A stretch of 64,000 bases of DNA from Lolium rigidum (lineage: Eukaryota > Streptophyta > Magnoliopsida > Poales > Poaceae): positions 35,530,334 to 35,594,333 of the forward strand of contig NC_061509.1 in the NCBI RefSeq assembly GCF_022539505.1. The letters run 5' to 3'. This document shows, in pieces, positions 1 to 11,363 of the stretch (the first letter of the stretch is position 1; each line of letters opens with the position of its first letter). The position numbers were made by a program, and so were the translations under genes. The notes beneath the pieces were generated by a model, which was given only the letters and a program-made list of their open reading frames with translations, searched no databases and was not told where the DNA came from.

Positions 1-2907
1 AAATCTTGGGCTAATCCGAGCAGTAAAAGATACAGTTATGCGCCATCATTGCTGATAAATTAAAAAGTTTGAGCTATGACTTGAAAAAGTGGCATGTCAG
101 CTTAGCTAAATTAAATGGTTTGATTCAGAACTGTAACAATGTTATCATGATTTTTGATACACTAGAAGAATATAGACCTTTGGTTTGTGCTGAATTTAAT
201 TTTAGAAAGGTTGTCAAGTTGCATCTTCAAGATCTGTTGAAATGTGAAAGTGATTATTGGAAAAAAAGGTGCACAATCCGTTGGATCGAGCAAGGTGAAG
301 AGAACAGTAAATTTTTCCATGCCATGGCGACCGAGAGATATAGAAGGAATAATATTGCAATGCTCAGAGATGAAACAGGGGCTGAGTTCTCAGATCATCA
401 GACTATGGCTGGAATGCTATGGACGAATTATAAAGAAAGAATGGGCCAGTCAAAAGGTATATCTATGCAGTTTGATTTGGGTCATTTGATACAGCGTGTA
501 GATGGGCTTGAAGAGCTTACTGCTCCTTTTACAAAGGAAGAGATGAATGGGGTAATCAAAAACATGCCGACGGATCGAGCCCCTGAGCCGGATGGTTTTA
601 ATGGCCGGTTTTTGAAGAAGTGTTGGCCCATCATTCAAACAGAGTTTTACCGCCTTGCTGAAGAGTTCAATGATGGGAATCTCAAATTGCAGAACATAAA
701 TGGTTCTTACATCACTTTAGTTCCCAAGGTGGCATGTCCTGTTGGGGTCGATGACTTCAGACCAATTTCGCTTACAAATGTATGCTTAAAGTTTCTTACC
801 AAGTTGGCTGCAAATAGACTACATGGGAGAATCTTGGAATGTGTTAGTAAAAATCAGTATGGTTTTTTGAGGAAACGATCTATCCAAGACCGTTTGGCAT
901 GGTCTTTTGAATACATTTACCTATGTCATGCTTCCAAAAAGCCAATAGTAATTCTGAAGCTAGACTTTGCAAAAGCTTTCGATACCATTGAGCATGAAGT
1001 AATCATCCAAGTTATGCAGCATCTTGGTTTCAATGAGAAATGGATTGTTTGGATTAGAGAGATCCTATCTTCTGGAACTTCGGTAATCTTACTGAATGGT
1101 GTCCTTGGGAAGCAGTTTGCATGCAAGCGGGGGTTCGGCAAGGCGATCCTCTCTCGCCTCTATTATTTATCTTTGGCTCGAATTTGTTACAGGTGGTGGT
1201 AAATGATTTGTTGCATCAAGGTATTATTAGTAGACCCATTGATACACATGATGATGACTTTCCAATTATACAATATGCTGATGACACAGTTATGGTTTTG
1301 CCTGCTGATATGGTGCAACTGAAAGCTCTGAAGGATGTTCTCCACAAATATTCGTTATCCACTGGCCTTAAAATTAACTATGGTAAATCACAGCTGATCC
1401 CTATCAATGTGAGCAGTGAAATGACTTCACAGTTAGCTGCAGAGTTTGGTTGCCAAGTGGGGTCGATGTCGTTCACTTATCTTGGTCTCCCGCTGGGAAC
1501 TACCAAGCCTTTGATCAGGAATATGATGCCTTTATATAGTTTGTCGGCTGGAACGTAAATTGTCTGCAAGTTTGAGATTTCTCAACCAGGGCGCTAGGCT
1601 GCAGTTAATCAACTCCGCTCTTGCCTCCATGCCTCAATCAATTTGACTGTGTTCTTAGACAATGTTTGTGGGGTGATCATACTGATACTCCTAAACAATC
1701 TCTTGCTTCGTGGGAGATGGTTACTCAGCCAAAAAAGTCTGGTGGTTTGGGTATTTTCAACTTTCAAAAACATAATGTTGCTCTATTGATCAAATTCTTG
1801 GATAAATTCTATAACCGGGCTGATATACCTTGGGTACATTTGATTTGGTCTTCTCACTATGAACATAAAATACCGCATGCTCAGAATCTATGCGGATCAT
1901 TCTGGTGGCGTGATGTGATGAAGTTGGTGGAAAATTTCAAAGAAGTGGCGGTGGTAAGTCCAGGAAGAGGAGAGGAGACACTGTTTTATTTTGGGAGGAT
2001 AAATGGCAGATCAATGGCTCCTCTACACCTCTAAAGGACAGATTTCCTAGGCTATATTCATATGTGCTTGAGGTTAACGTGTCTGGTGCCAAAGTTTTCT
2101 CTCTGGAGGACCTTATGTCCATATTCCATTTGCCATTGTCACGGCAAGCTCATGAGGAAATGCTTCAGTTGCAGCAAATAATGATGGATGTGCCTTTGTC
2201 TGACTGTGATGATGTTTGGAAATTTTGTTGGGGAGACTCGTATACCTCGGCTAAATTCTATTCTCACATACATAGTCATATCTCTGTTCCTTTGGTTTTC
2301 AAATGGATTTGGAAGTCCAGCTGTACCATGAAGACAAAAAAATTCGCTTGGTTATTATTGAGAGATCGACTAAACACATGTGATCTGCTGCAGCGAAGAC
2401 AGTGGAAGGTCACCAATGATAAGTATTGTGTTATGTGCCCTCTTAGAGCGTATGAGGATCGGGTGCATCTTTTCTTTGAGTGCAATTTCAGCACACGTAT
2501 ATGGAATTATCTTCAGATTGATTGGACCGGAGGAAATGGTGATATACAGGAAATTGTGGCTGCACCACGTAAGAGCTTCCAACACCCTTTCTTTATGGAG
2601 GTGATGATCATGGCTAGTTGGAACATATGGATTATCGGGAATGGATTTATTTTTAGGAATGAGAAACCCACTTTTACAAAGTGGAAGTGTAATTTCATAC
2701 ATCATGCGCATCTCCTCAAGCATAGGATTAAATATAAACATCTAGATAGATATGAGGATTGGCTATCCTCTCTGCCATAAGTGTACATAGGTATAGTTGG
2801 TAGGTTGTTTTCTCTCCTTTCTTTGTACATAACTTTTTGTGTTTTATTATGATATAAATAAATTGTTGTGGGGCTTTTTGCCTCACAGTCCGATCTTTCA
2901 AAAAATA
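1..2907 (+). mobile_element. LINE (L1-type) retrotransposon, 3' part, degenerate
   Basis: This is the 3' portion of a plant L1-type non-LTR retrotransposon; the 5' part lies outside the window. It encodes the reverse transcriptase and the C-terminal zinc-binding region of ORF2, followed by about 120 bp of 3' UTR and a short A-rich tail near 2890-2907. There are no LTRs. The right boundary is approximate and is placed where coding similarity to a second LINE begins. Confidence 0.85.
69..2780 (+). pseudogene. LINE ORF2 pseudogene: reverse transcriptase plus zf-RVT
   Basis: ORF2 copies element RNA into DNA at a nicked target. The first open segment (69-1202) has the linker motif RWIEQGEENSKFFH and RT blocks DFRPISLTNV and KLDFAKAFDTIEHE. 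RT continues in another frame (1121-1558) with GVRQGDPLSPLLF and the catalytic YADDT. A third segment (1621-2034) and a fourth (2064-2780) carry the downstream region and the zinc-binding zf-RVT domain, with the cysteine/histidine cluster CVMCPLRAYEDRVHLFFEC. The switch near 1130-1136 fits loss of one G from a G-run just before the GVRQGDP motif. At least three frame breaks make it inactive. The true start is upstream of the window. Confidence 0.9.
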
Positions 2908-3997
2908 AATATGTTTCCATCATTCCAACTGAAGACGAAGATATTCTCTGCTAGAAGCCAACTCCAAATGGAAAATGCGATTTGAAATTCACTTATAAAC
3001 TATGTTTGCAAGATCTTTTTGATGCAGGATCTTCAAAACCAACTCCACCAGACAACACATCAATGATAGTTCTCAACAAGGTCTGGGAAAATAAGCAGCT
3101 AATGCTGAGAGTCAAAGCTTTTGCTTGGAGGATAATAAGAAGAGCAATTCCTATGGGATAAAAAGCTACAAGGTATTCTAAACACATTTCCAATATTTGT
3201 TGCAGATGTGGAATACAAGAAGATGATATACACTTATTTTTCACCTGCACTTTTGCTAGAGCTGCTTGGTTCCATTCTACCTAGCACCTAAGAACTGACA
3301 TTGTTGCTGCAAATTCAAACAACATAAACACCGTTATATCAAACTTGCTAGCAATCAACCATCCAACTACTACTATCCAACACATTTTCACTTTCCTTTG
3401 GTGCTTATGGAATATGAGAAATGATAAACTTTTCTCCAACAAAGAAGGTTTTCCTAACCATGTTTTCATAAGAATTCATGCCTTGCTAAATAGCTTACAA
3501 ACAAATGCATCTACTCCTCAGCCAAACAAACCTATTGCTATTCCTGAGGAGCTAACCTATGCAGGGCCAAAAATATTTGTTGATGCATCATGAAAAGAAT
3601 AGACCAATAGACGAACAACAAAGGCATGCATTGGGATTTACATAACCTGGCAAGATAACTCACAAGTGATTGATGTGTTTATTGCAGCCAAGACTACAAA
3701 CATTGCATCTCCCATCTAGGACGAGACAACAACTCTTATCAGTACATCGCACATTGCTTCCTTTATTCTTTTGCAGGACCCCATCTTCTTCACTGGTAAT
3801 CGCAGTCTTGCCAAGGCAACAACAACGGCAAGAGCTAAGGATCCAAATGTCCTATGGGAAATCAGGAGATAAGCCATCCAATTCCAGGAGCTAGCTCAAC
3901 CTCTTAGAGCAAAGGTCATCCATGTCACTAGGCAACTCAGCAGAGTTTCCCACACTTATGCACAACAGGCAATGCACGCCACAAGAACATTGCCCAT
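2908..3997 (+). pseudogene. Second LINE ORF2 tail: zf-RVT and RNase H remnant, interrupted
   Basis: Broken coding similarity shows a zf-RVT cluster ([16 protein letters not shown] near 3200-3250) and then the start of a plant-LINE RNase H domain (KIFVDAS near 3571-3591), with several stops and frame changes. The sequence stops at 3997, where element B is inserted, and resumes at 32315 in a compatible frame. The 5-bp CCCAT at 3993-3997 is repeated at 32310-32314 as the insertion's target duplication. It is an unrelated copy to the LINE at 1-2907, since the zinc-binding segments differ. Confidence 0.75.
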
Positions 3998-4109
3998 TGA
4001 TACGTCTCCAACGTATCTATAATTTATGATGTTCCATGCTTGTTTTATGATAATACCTACATGTTTTGCTCGCACTTTATAATGTTTTTATGCGTTTTAC
4101 GGAACTAAC

Positions 4110-5698
4110 TGATAGCGTGTATACACACGTCCGTTGGGAACCCCAAGAGGAAGGTGTGATGTGTATAGAAGCAAGTTTTCCCTCAGTAAGAAACCAAGGT
4201 TATCGAACCAGTAGGAGCCAAGAAGCACGTTGAAGGTTGATGGCGGCGGAGTGTAGTGCGGCGCAACACCAGGGATTCCGGCGCCAACGTGGAACTTGCA
4301 CAACACAACCAAATTACTTTGCCCCAACGTAACAATGAGGTTGTCAATCTCACTGGCTTGCTGTAACAAAGGATTAGATGTATAGTGTGGAAGATGATTG
4401 TTTGTAGAAAACAGTAAAGCGAGTATTGCAGTAGATTGTATTCGATGTAAAAGAATGGACCGGGGTCCATAGTTCACTAGAGGTGTCTCTCCCATAAGAA
4501 ATAGCATATTGGGTAAACAAATTACAGTTGGGCAATTGACAAATAAAGAGAGCATAACAATGCACATACATGTTATGATGAGTAGTGTAAGATTTAATTG
4601 GGCATTACGACAAAGTACATAGACCGCTATCCCAGCATGCATCTATGCCTAAAAAGTCCACCTTCAGGTTATCATCCGAACCCCCTCCAGTATTAAGTTG
4701 CAAACAACAGACAATTGCATTAAGTATGGTGCGTAATGTAATCAACAAATACATCCTTAGATATAGAATTGATGTTTTATCCCTAGTGGCAACAGCGCAC
4801 ATCCACAACCTTAGAGGTTGTTGTCACTCCCAGTATTCAATGGAGGCATGAACCCACTATCGAGCATAAATACTCCCTCTTGGAGTTACAAGCAATGACT
4901 TGGCCGAGCCTCTACTAGCAACGGAGAGCATGCAAGATCATAAACAACACATAGATAGATTGATAATCAACATAGCATAGTATTCATTATTCATCGGATC
5001 CCAACAAACGCACATGTAGCTTTACAGATAGATGATCTTGATCATGTTAGGCAGCTCACAAGATCTAACAATGATAGCACAATAAGGAGAAGACGACCAT
5101 CTAGCTACTGCTATGGACCCATAGTCCAGGGGTGAACTACTCACACATCAATCCGGAGGCGACCATGGCGGTGTAGAGTCCTCCGGGAGATGATTCCCCT
5201 CTCCGGCAGGGTGCCGGAGGCGATCTCCTGAATCCCCCGAGATGGGATTGGCGGAGGCCGCGTCTTTGGAAGGTTTTCCGTATCGTGGCTCTCGGTACTG
5301 GGGCTATTTTCGACGAAGGCTTAAGTAGGCGGAAGGGTAGGTCAGGAGGCGTTACGAGGGGCCCAGACGCCAGGGCCGCGCGGCCAAGGTCCAGGCCGCG
5401 CCGCCCTGTTGTCTGGCCGCCTCGTGGCCCCACTTTGTCTCTCCCTCGGTCTTTTGGAAGCTTCGTGGAAAAATAGGACCCTGGGCGTTGATTTCGTCCA
5501 ATTCCGAGAATATTTCCTTACTAGGATTTCTGAAACCAAAAACAGCAGAAAACGAAGCAATCGGCTCTTCGGCATCTCGTTAATAGGTTAGTGCCGGAAA
5601 ATGCATAATAATGACATATAATGTGTATAAAACATGTGAGTATCATCATAAAACTAGCATGGAACATAAGAAATTATAGATACGTTTGAGACGTATCA
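4110..5698 (-). repeat. 3' LTR of element A
   Basis: 1589 bp, minus strand. It pairs with 9371-11363. The GC-rich stretch at 5137-5480 has open frames on both strands, but these recur as LTR sequence and are not genes. Confidence 0.92.
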
Positions 5699-5713
5699 AG
5701 CATCCCCAAGCTT
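5699..5713 (-). other. Polypurine tract of element A
   Basis: On the minus strand AAGCTTGGGGATGC immediately precedes the 3' LTR. This is the plus-strand DNA priming site. The same 14-mer precedes the 3' LTR of elements B and C. Confidence 0.8.
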
Positions 5714-8293
5714 AGTTCCTACTCGTCCCGAGTAGGTAAACGATAACAAAGATAATTTCTTAAGTGACATGCTATCATAATCTTGATCAATACTATTGTA
5801 AGCACATGTAATGAATGCAGCGATTCGAAGTAATGGTAAATGTAATGAGTAAACAACTGAATCATATAGCAAAGACTTTTCATGAATAGTACTTTCAAGA
5901 CAAGCATCAATAAGTCTTGCATAAGAGTTAACTCATAAAGCAATAGTTTCAAAAGTAAAGGCATTGAAGCAACACAAAGGAAGATTAAGTTTCAGCGGTT
6001 GCTTTCAACTTGTAACATGTATATCTCATGGATATTGTCAACATAAAGTAATATAATAAGTGCAATATGCAAGTATGTAGGAATCAATGCACAGTTAACA
6101 CAAGTGTTTGCTTTTAAGATAGAAGGAAATGGGTAAACTGACTCAACAATAAAAGTAAAAGAATGGCCCTTCGCAGAGGGAAGCATGGATTGCTATATTT
6201 GTGCTAGAGCTTTTATTTTGAAAACAAGAAACAATTTTGTCAACGGTAGTAATAAAGCATATGTATCATGTAAATTATATCCTACAAGTTGCAAGCCTCA
6301 TGCATAGTATACCAATAGTGCCCGCACCTTGTCTTAATTAGCTCGGATTACCTGGATTATCATCGCAATACATATGTTTTAACCAAGTGTCACAATGGGG
6401 TACCTCTATGCCGCCTGTACAAAGGTATAAGGAGAAAGTTCGCATTGGATTTCTCGCTTTTGATTATTCTCAACTTAGACATCCATACCGGGACAACATA
6501 GACAACAGATAATGGACTCCTCTTTAATGCATAAGCATTTAGCAACAAATAATGTTCTCATAAGAGATTGAGGTTTATTGTCCAAACTGAAACTTCCACC
6601 ATGAATCATGGCTTTAGTTAGCGGCCCAATGTTCTTCTCTAACAATATGCATACTCAAACCATTCAACTCATGGTAAATCGCCCTTACTTCAGACAAGAC
6701 AAACATGCATAGAAACTCACATGATATTCAACAAAGAAATAGTTGATGGCGTCCCTAGGAACATGGTTATCGCACAACAAGCAACTTATAAGAGATAAGA
6801 TGCATAAGTACATATTCAATACCACAATAGTTTTTAGGCTATTTGTCCCATGAGCTATATATTGCAAAGATAAAGAATAGCAATTTTGAAGGTAGCACTC
6901 AAGCAATTTACTTTGGAATGGCGGAGAAATACCATGTAGTAGGTAGGTATGGTGGACACAAGTGGCATAGTGTTTGGCTCAAGGATTTTGGATGCATGAG
7001 AAGTATTCCCTCTCGATACAAGGTTTAGGCTAGCAAGGTTGTTTAAAGTAAACACAAGTATGAACCGGTACAACAAAACTCACATAAAAGACATATTGTA
7101 AGCATTATAAGACTCTATACCGTCTTCCTTGTTGTTCGACCTTTACTAGAAAATATCTAGACCTTAGAGAGACCAATTATGCAAACCAAATTTTAGCATG
7201 CTCTATGTATTTCTTCATTAATAGGTGCAAAGTATATGATGCAAGAGCTCAAACATGAGCACAACAATTGCCAAGTATCACATTATTCAAGATGTTATGC
7301 CAATTACCACATGTAGCATTTCCCGTTTCCAACCATATAACAATTTAACGAAGCAGTTCAACCTTCGCCATGAATATTATGCGTAAACCCTAAGGACATA
7401 TGTGTCCATATGCAACAGCGGAGCGTGTCTCTCTCCCACACAATGAATGCTAGGATCCAACTTTTTTAAAACAAAACAAAAACAAAAACAAACAGACGCT
7501 CCAAGTAAAGCACATAAGATGTGATGGAATAAAAATATAGTTTGACTAGAGGAACCTGATAGTGTTGTCGATGAAGAAGGGGATGCCTTGGGCATCCCCA
7601 AGCTTAGACGCTTGAGTCTTCTTGAAATATGCAGGGATGAACCACCGGGGCATCCCCAAGCTTAGAGCTTTCACTCTCCTTGATCATATTGTATCATCCT
7701 CCTCTCTTGATCCTTGAAAACTTCCTCCACACCAAACTCAAAACAAACTCATTAGAGGGTTAGTGCGTAACCAAAAATTTCACATGTTCAGAGGTGACAC
7801 AATCATTCTTAACACTTCTGGACATTGCACAAAGCTACTGGAGGTTAATGGAATAAAGAAATCCATCTAACATAGCAAAACAGGCAATGCGAAATAAAAG
7901 GCAGAATCTGTCAAAACAGAACAGTCCGTAAAGACGTATTTTTCTGGGGCACCAGACTTGCTCAAATGAGAAAACTCAAAACTAATGAAAGTTGCGTACA
8001 TATCTGAGGATCACGCACGTAAATTGGCATAATTTTCTGAGTTACCTACAGAGAATTCAACCCAAATTCGTGACAGCAAGAAATCTGTTTCGCACGATAA
8101 TCCAAATCTAGTATCATCCTTCGATTAGAGACTTTACTTGGCACAACAATGCAATAAAACTAAGATAAGGAGAGGTTGCTACAGTAGTAACAACTTCCAA
8201 GACTCAAATATAAAACAAAAGTACTGTAGTAAAGTGATGGGTTGTCTCCCATAAGCGCTTTTCTTTATAGCCATTGAGATGGGCTCAGCAGTT
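5714..8293 (-). other. Element A 3' non-coding interior
   Basis: About 2.6 kb between the orphan ORF and the polypurine tract. I see no ORF with family similarity. It is collinear with 14381-24249 of B (minus the Tat insertion) and 27458-30029 of C, in inverse orientation. It contains the conserved hairpin at 7579-7599 and extra AAGCTTGGGGATGC motifs. Confidence 0.75.
7579..7599 (-). other. Conserved hairpin with polypurine-like motif (copy A)
   Basis: Arms GGGGATGCC and GGCATCCCC enclose a 3-nt loop. A second AAGCTTGGGGATGC-type motif lies nearby at 7649-7664. Equivalent hairpins are at 15065-15085 (B) and 28150-28170 (C). The function is unknown; it is an inferred RNA structure or internal polypurine tract. 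Confidence 0.6.
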
Positions 8294-8983
8294 TTAATGA
8301 TGCACTCGCAAGAAATAGTATTTGAAGCAAAAGAGAGCATCAACAGGCAAATTCAAAACAAATTTAAGCCTAACCCACTTCCTATGCATAGGAATCTTGT
8401 ACATAAATAAGTTCATGAAGAGCAAAGTGACAAGCATAGGAAGATATAACAAGTGTAGCTTCAAAAATTTCAGCATATAGAGAGGTGTTTTAGTAACATG
8501 AAAATTTCTACAACCATATTTTCCTCTCTCATAATAATATCCAGTAGCATCATGAGCAAACTCAACAATATAACTATCAAGTAAAACATTCTTATCATGA
8601 GTCTCATGCATAAAATTATTACTACTCCCAACATAAGCATAGTCATTCTTATTAATTGTAGTGGGAGCAAATTCAACAAAGTAGCTATCATTATTATTCT
8701 CATCACCATAATCATCAAATATAGGAGGCATAGTATCATCAAAGAAAATTTTCTCCTCCATGTTTGGGGGACTAAAAATATCATGCTCATCAAAACCAGC
8801 TTCCCCAAGCTTAGAATTTTCCATAGCATTAGCAACAATAGTGTTCAAAGCGTTCATATTAATAACATTGCCATTAGCATGCATATAAACTTCCATAGGT
8901 TTTTTAATTTTATCTTCAAACTCCTCATGTCCTAACTCAAGATAAATACTATAAAGATCTCTAATATTTTTGTTGTTTTCCAT
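8294..8983 (-). CDS. Orphan ORF of element A (229 aa), putative membrane-associated protein
   Basis: I do not recognise a characterised family. The frame is open from ATG at 8983 to the stop at 8294. Residues 1-60 are polar and mixed-charge; 60-120 are rich in D, E and N. A repeated DSYxVEFA motif occurs twice (near 98 and 137), followed by ERGKYGCRNFHVTKTPLYML. A hydrophobic segment of about 25 residues (near 170-195) could span a membrane; it is followed by the basic KIPMHRKWVRLK and a second short hydrophobic stretch ending FLRVHH. A 241-aa homologue is in C (26732-27457) and a broken one in B. It sits where Athila-type elements may carry a post-pol ORF, so it may be an env-like remnant or a new accessory protein. 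Intactness suggests recent insertion or selection. Confidence 0.65.
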   Translation of the reverse strand: MENNKNIRDLYSIYLELGHEEFEDKIKKPMEVYMHANGNVINMNALNTIVANAMENSKLGEAGFDEHDIFSPPNMEEKIFFDDTMPPIFDDYGDENNNDSYFVEFAPTTINKNDYAYVGSSNNFMHETHDKNVLLDSYIVEFAHDATGYYYERGKYGCRNFHVTKTPLYMLKFLKLHLLYLPMLVTLLFMNLFMYKIPMHRKWVRLKFVLNLPVDALFCFKYYFLRVHH

Positions 8984-9340
8984 TAAGCCTAACTAGTGAA
9001 ATCACACAACTTAGTGTTCTCAGGAGTATTCATTTTAGCAGTAGTAAATAAAGCAAACTAAATAAAGTAAATGCAAGTAACTAATTTTTTTGTGTTTTTA
9101 ATATGGCAAACAAGATAGTAAATAAATTAAAACTAGCAACTATTTTTTTTGTGTTTTGTTTTAGTGCAGCAAACAAAGTAGTAAATAAAATAAAGCAAGA
9201 CAAAAACAAAGTAAAGAGATTGGAGGTGGAGACTCCCCTTGCAGCGTGTCTTGATCTCCCTGGCAACGGCGCCCGAAAAAGTTGCTGGCGCAAAGTTGAC
9301 GTGGGAGTTAGAGATCTTTGTGGTGTAATTTTTCTTCAGG
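8984..9340 (-). other. Element A leader with internal repeats
   Basis: This is the leader between primer site and orphan ORF. An A/T-rich block (CAAACAA...GTAAATAAA next to TTTTTTTGTGTTTT) occurs twice at about 9075-9190. Element D has the same two-block leader at 63030-63140. A degenerate second primer-site copy is at 9257-9274. Confidence 0.65.
9257..9274 (-). other. Degenerate second primer-binding site in element A
   Basis: The minus strand has a near-match to the tRNA-Asp primer site, with two visible differences from the copy at 9341-9358. Both copies are followed on the plus strand by GAAAAAGTTGCT, which indicates a tandem duplication of about 84 bp in the leader. Confidence 0.65.
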
Positions 9341-9358
9341 TCCCCGGCAACGGCGCCA
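9341..9358 (-). other. Primer-binding site of element A (tRNA-Asp)
   Basis: The minus strand reads TGGCGCCGTTGCCGGGGA, complementary to the 3' end of plant tRNA-Asp(GTC), 12 nt inside the 5' LTR. This primer is typical of Athila-type Gypsy elements. Confidence 0.9.
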
Positions 9359-9370
9359 GAAAAAGTTGCT

Positions 9371-11363
9371 TGATAGCGTGTATACACACGTCCGCTGGGA
9401 ACCCCAAGAGGAAGGTGTGATGTGTATAGAAGCAAGTTTTGCCTCAGTAAGAAACCAAGGTTATCGAACCAGTAGGAGCCAAGAAGCACGTTGAAGGTTG
9501 ATGGCGGCGGAGTGTAGTGCGGCGCAACACCAGGGATTCCGGCGCCAACGTGGAACTCGCACAACACAACCAAATTACTTTGCCCCAACGTAACGGTGAG
9601 GTTGTCAATCTCAACGGCTTGTCTGTAACAAAGGATTAGATGTATAGTGTGGAAGATGATTGTTTGCGAGAAAACGATAAAGCGAGTATTGCGGTAGATT
9701 GTATTCGATGTAAAAGAATGGACCGGGGTCCACAGTTCACTAGAGGTGTCTCTCCCATAAGAAATAGCATATTGGGTAAACAAATTACGGTTGGGCAATT
9801 GACAAATAAAGAGAGCATAACAATGCACATACATGTTATGATGAGTAGTGTGAGATTTAATTGGGCATTACGACAAAGTACATAGACCGCTATCCGAGCA
9901 TGCATCTATGCCTAAAAAGTCCACCTTCGAGGTTATCATCCGAACCCCCTCCGATATTAAGTTGCAAACAACGAGACAATTGCATTAAGTATGGTGCGTA
10001 ATGTAATCAACAAATACATCCTTAGATATGGAATTGATGTTTTATCCCTAGTGGCAACAGCACATCCACAACCTTAGAGGTTGCTGTCACTCCGCCAGAT
10101 TCAATGGAGGCATGAACCCACTATCGAGCATAAATACTCCCTCTTGGAGTTACAAGCAATGACTTGGCCAGAGCCTCTACTAGCAACGGAGAGCATGCAA
10201 GATCATCAGAAATTCAATTCGGCACATGGGAGCATATGCTCCTGCCTTCGGAAAAACATTTTGAAATGTCAAAAAATTTGAACAAAAATTTCCGCGCTTA
10301 CGTTTCGACATTCTACGTACGTATATCAAGTTTTGCAAAAAACCAATATTTTTTATGACTTGTGTGAAAAAGACAAAAAAAGTCACGTACACTGCCCTTT
10401 TTTGCACCAAAATTTGTCTTTTTTACACGCGACAGTAAAAAAGTCAGTTTTCCGTGAGACCAATTTGTAAACGTGTAGAACTTCGAGATATACCTATTAA
10501 ATTTTATGTCCGAACTTTTCAAAATTTTGAAAATATATTTAAAATAGAATTTAAAAACCGGGAGCATATGCTCCCGGGTGCCAAAACACCACTCCCCAAG
10601 ATCATAAACAACACATAGATAGATTGATAATCAACATAGCATAGTATTCATTATTCATCGGATCCCAACAAACGCACATGTAGCTTTACAGATAGATGAT
10701 CTTGATCATGTTAGGCAGCTCACAAGATCTAACAATGATAGCACAATGAGGAGAAGACGACCATCTAGCTACTGCTATGGACCCATAGTCCAGGGGTGAA
10801 CTACTCACACATCAATCCGGAGGCGACCATGGCGGTGTAGAGTCCTCCGGGAGATGATTCCCCTCTCCGGCAGGGTGCCGGAGAGGCGATCTCCCTGAAT
10901 CCCCCGAGATGGGATTGGCGGCGGCGGCGTCTCTGGAAGGTTTTCCGTATCGTGGCTCTCGGTACTGGAGCTATTATCGACGAAGGCTTAAGTAGGCGGA
11001 AGGGTAGGTCAGGAGGCGTCACGAGGGGCCCAGACGCCAGGGCCGCGCGGCCAGGGTCCAGGCCGCGCCGCCCTGTTGTCTGGCCACCTCGTGGCCCCAC
11101 TTTGTCTCTCCCTCGGTCTTCTGGAAGCTTCATGGAAAAATAGGACCCTGGGCGTTGATTTCATCCAATTCCGAGAATATTTCCTTACAAGGATTTCTGA
11201 AACCAAAAACAGCAGAAAACAACAACTGGCTCTTCGGCATCTCGTTAATAGGTTAGTGCCGGAAAATGCATAATAATGACATATAATGTGTAAAAAACAG
11301 GTGAGTATCATCATAAAAGTAGCATGGAACATAAGAAATTATAGATACGTTTGAGACGTATCA
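9371..11363 (-). repeat. 5' LTR of element A, containing a MITE
   Basis: 1993 bp in total; removing the MITE (10207-10596) and one TSD copy gives 1594 bp, against 1589 bp for the other LTR. Confidence 0.92.
10207..10596. mobile_element. Mutator-like MITE, copy 1 (390 bp)
   Basis: A short non-coding insertion in A's 5' LTR; the empty site is visible in A's other LTR near 4930. It is flanked by the 9-bp duplication CAAGATCAT (10198-10206 and 10597-10605), the size expected for Mutator-type transposases. Each end carries the palindrome GGGAGCATATGCTCC(C) about 22 bp from the terminus, and the 3' end reads AAAACACCACTCCC. A relative of 387 bp is at 37793-38179. Confidence 0.85.

Larger units (their letters stand above)
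4110..11363 (-). mobile_element. Element A: Athila-like non-autonomous LTR retrotransposon in B's 5' LTR
   Basis: A complete 7254-bp insertion on the minus strand. In plus orientation its ends are TGATAGCG at 4110 and CGTATCA at 11363, flanked by CTAAC at 4105-4109 and 11364-11368. LTRs are 4110-5698 (1589 bp) and 9371-11363 (1993 bp, or 1594 bp without a 390-bp MITE and its TSD). The interior carries a tRNA-Asp primer site, one orphan ORF and a polypurine tract, and no gag or pol. Its LTR length, primer site and leader match element D at the right edge, which does encode gag, so D-like elements are the likely helpers. Confidence 0.93.

Noticed and set aside
5137..5575. Open frames on both strands in A's LTR, recurring at 10801-11332
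   Set aside because: They are LTR sequence, vary between copies and include the U3/R region; no protein similarity.
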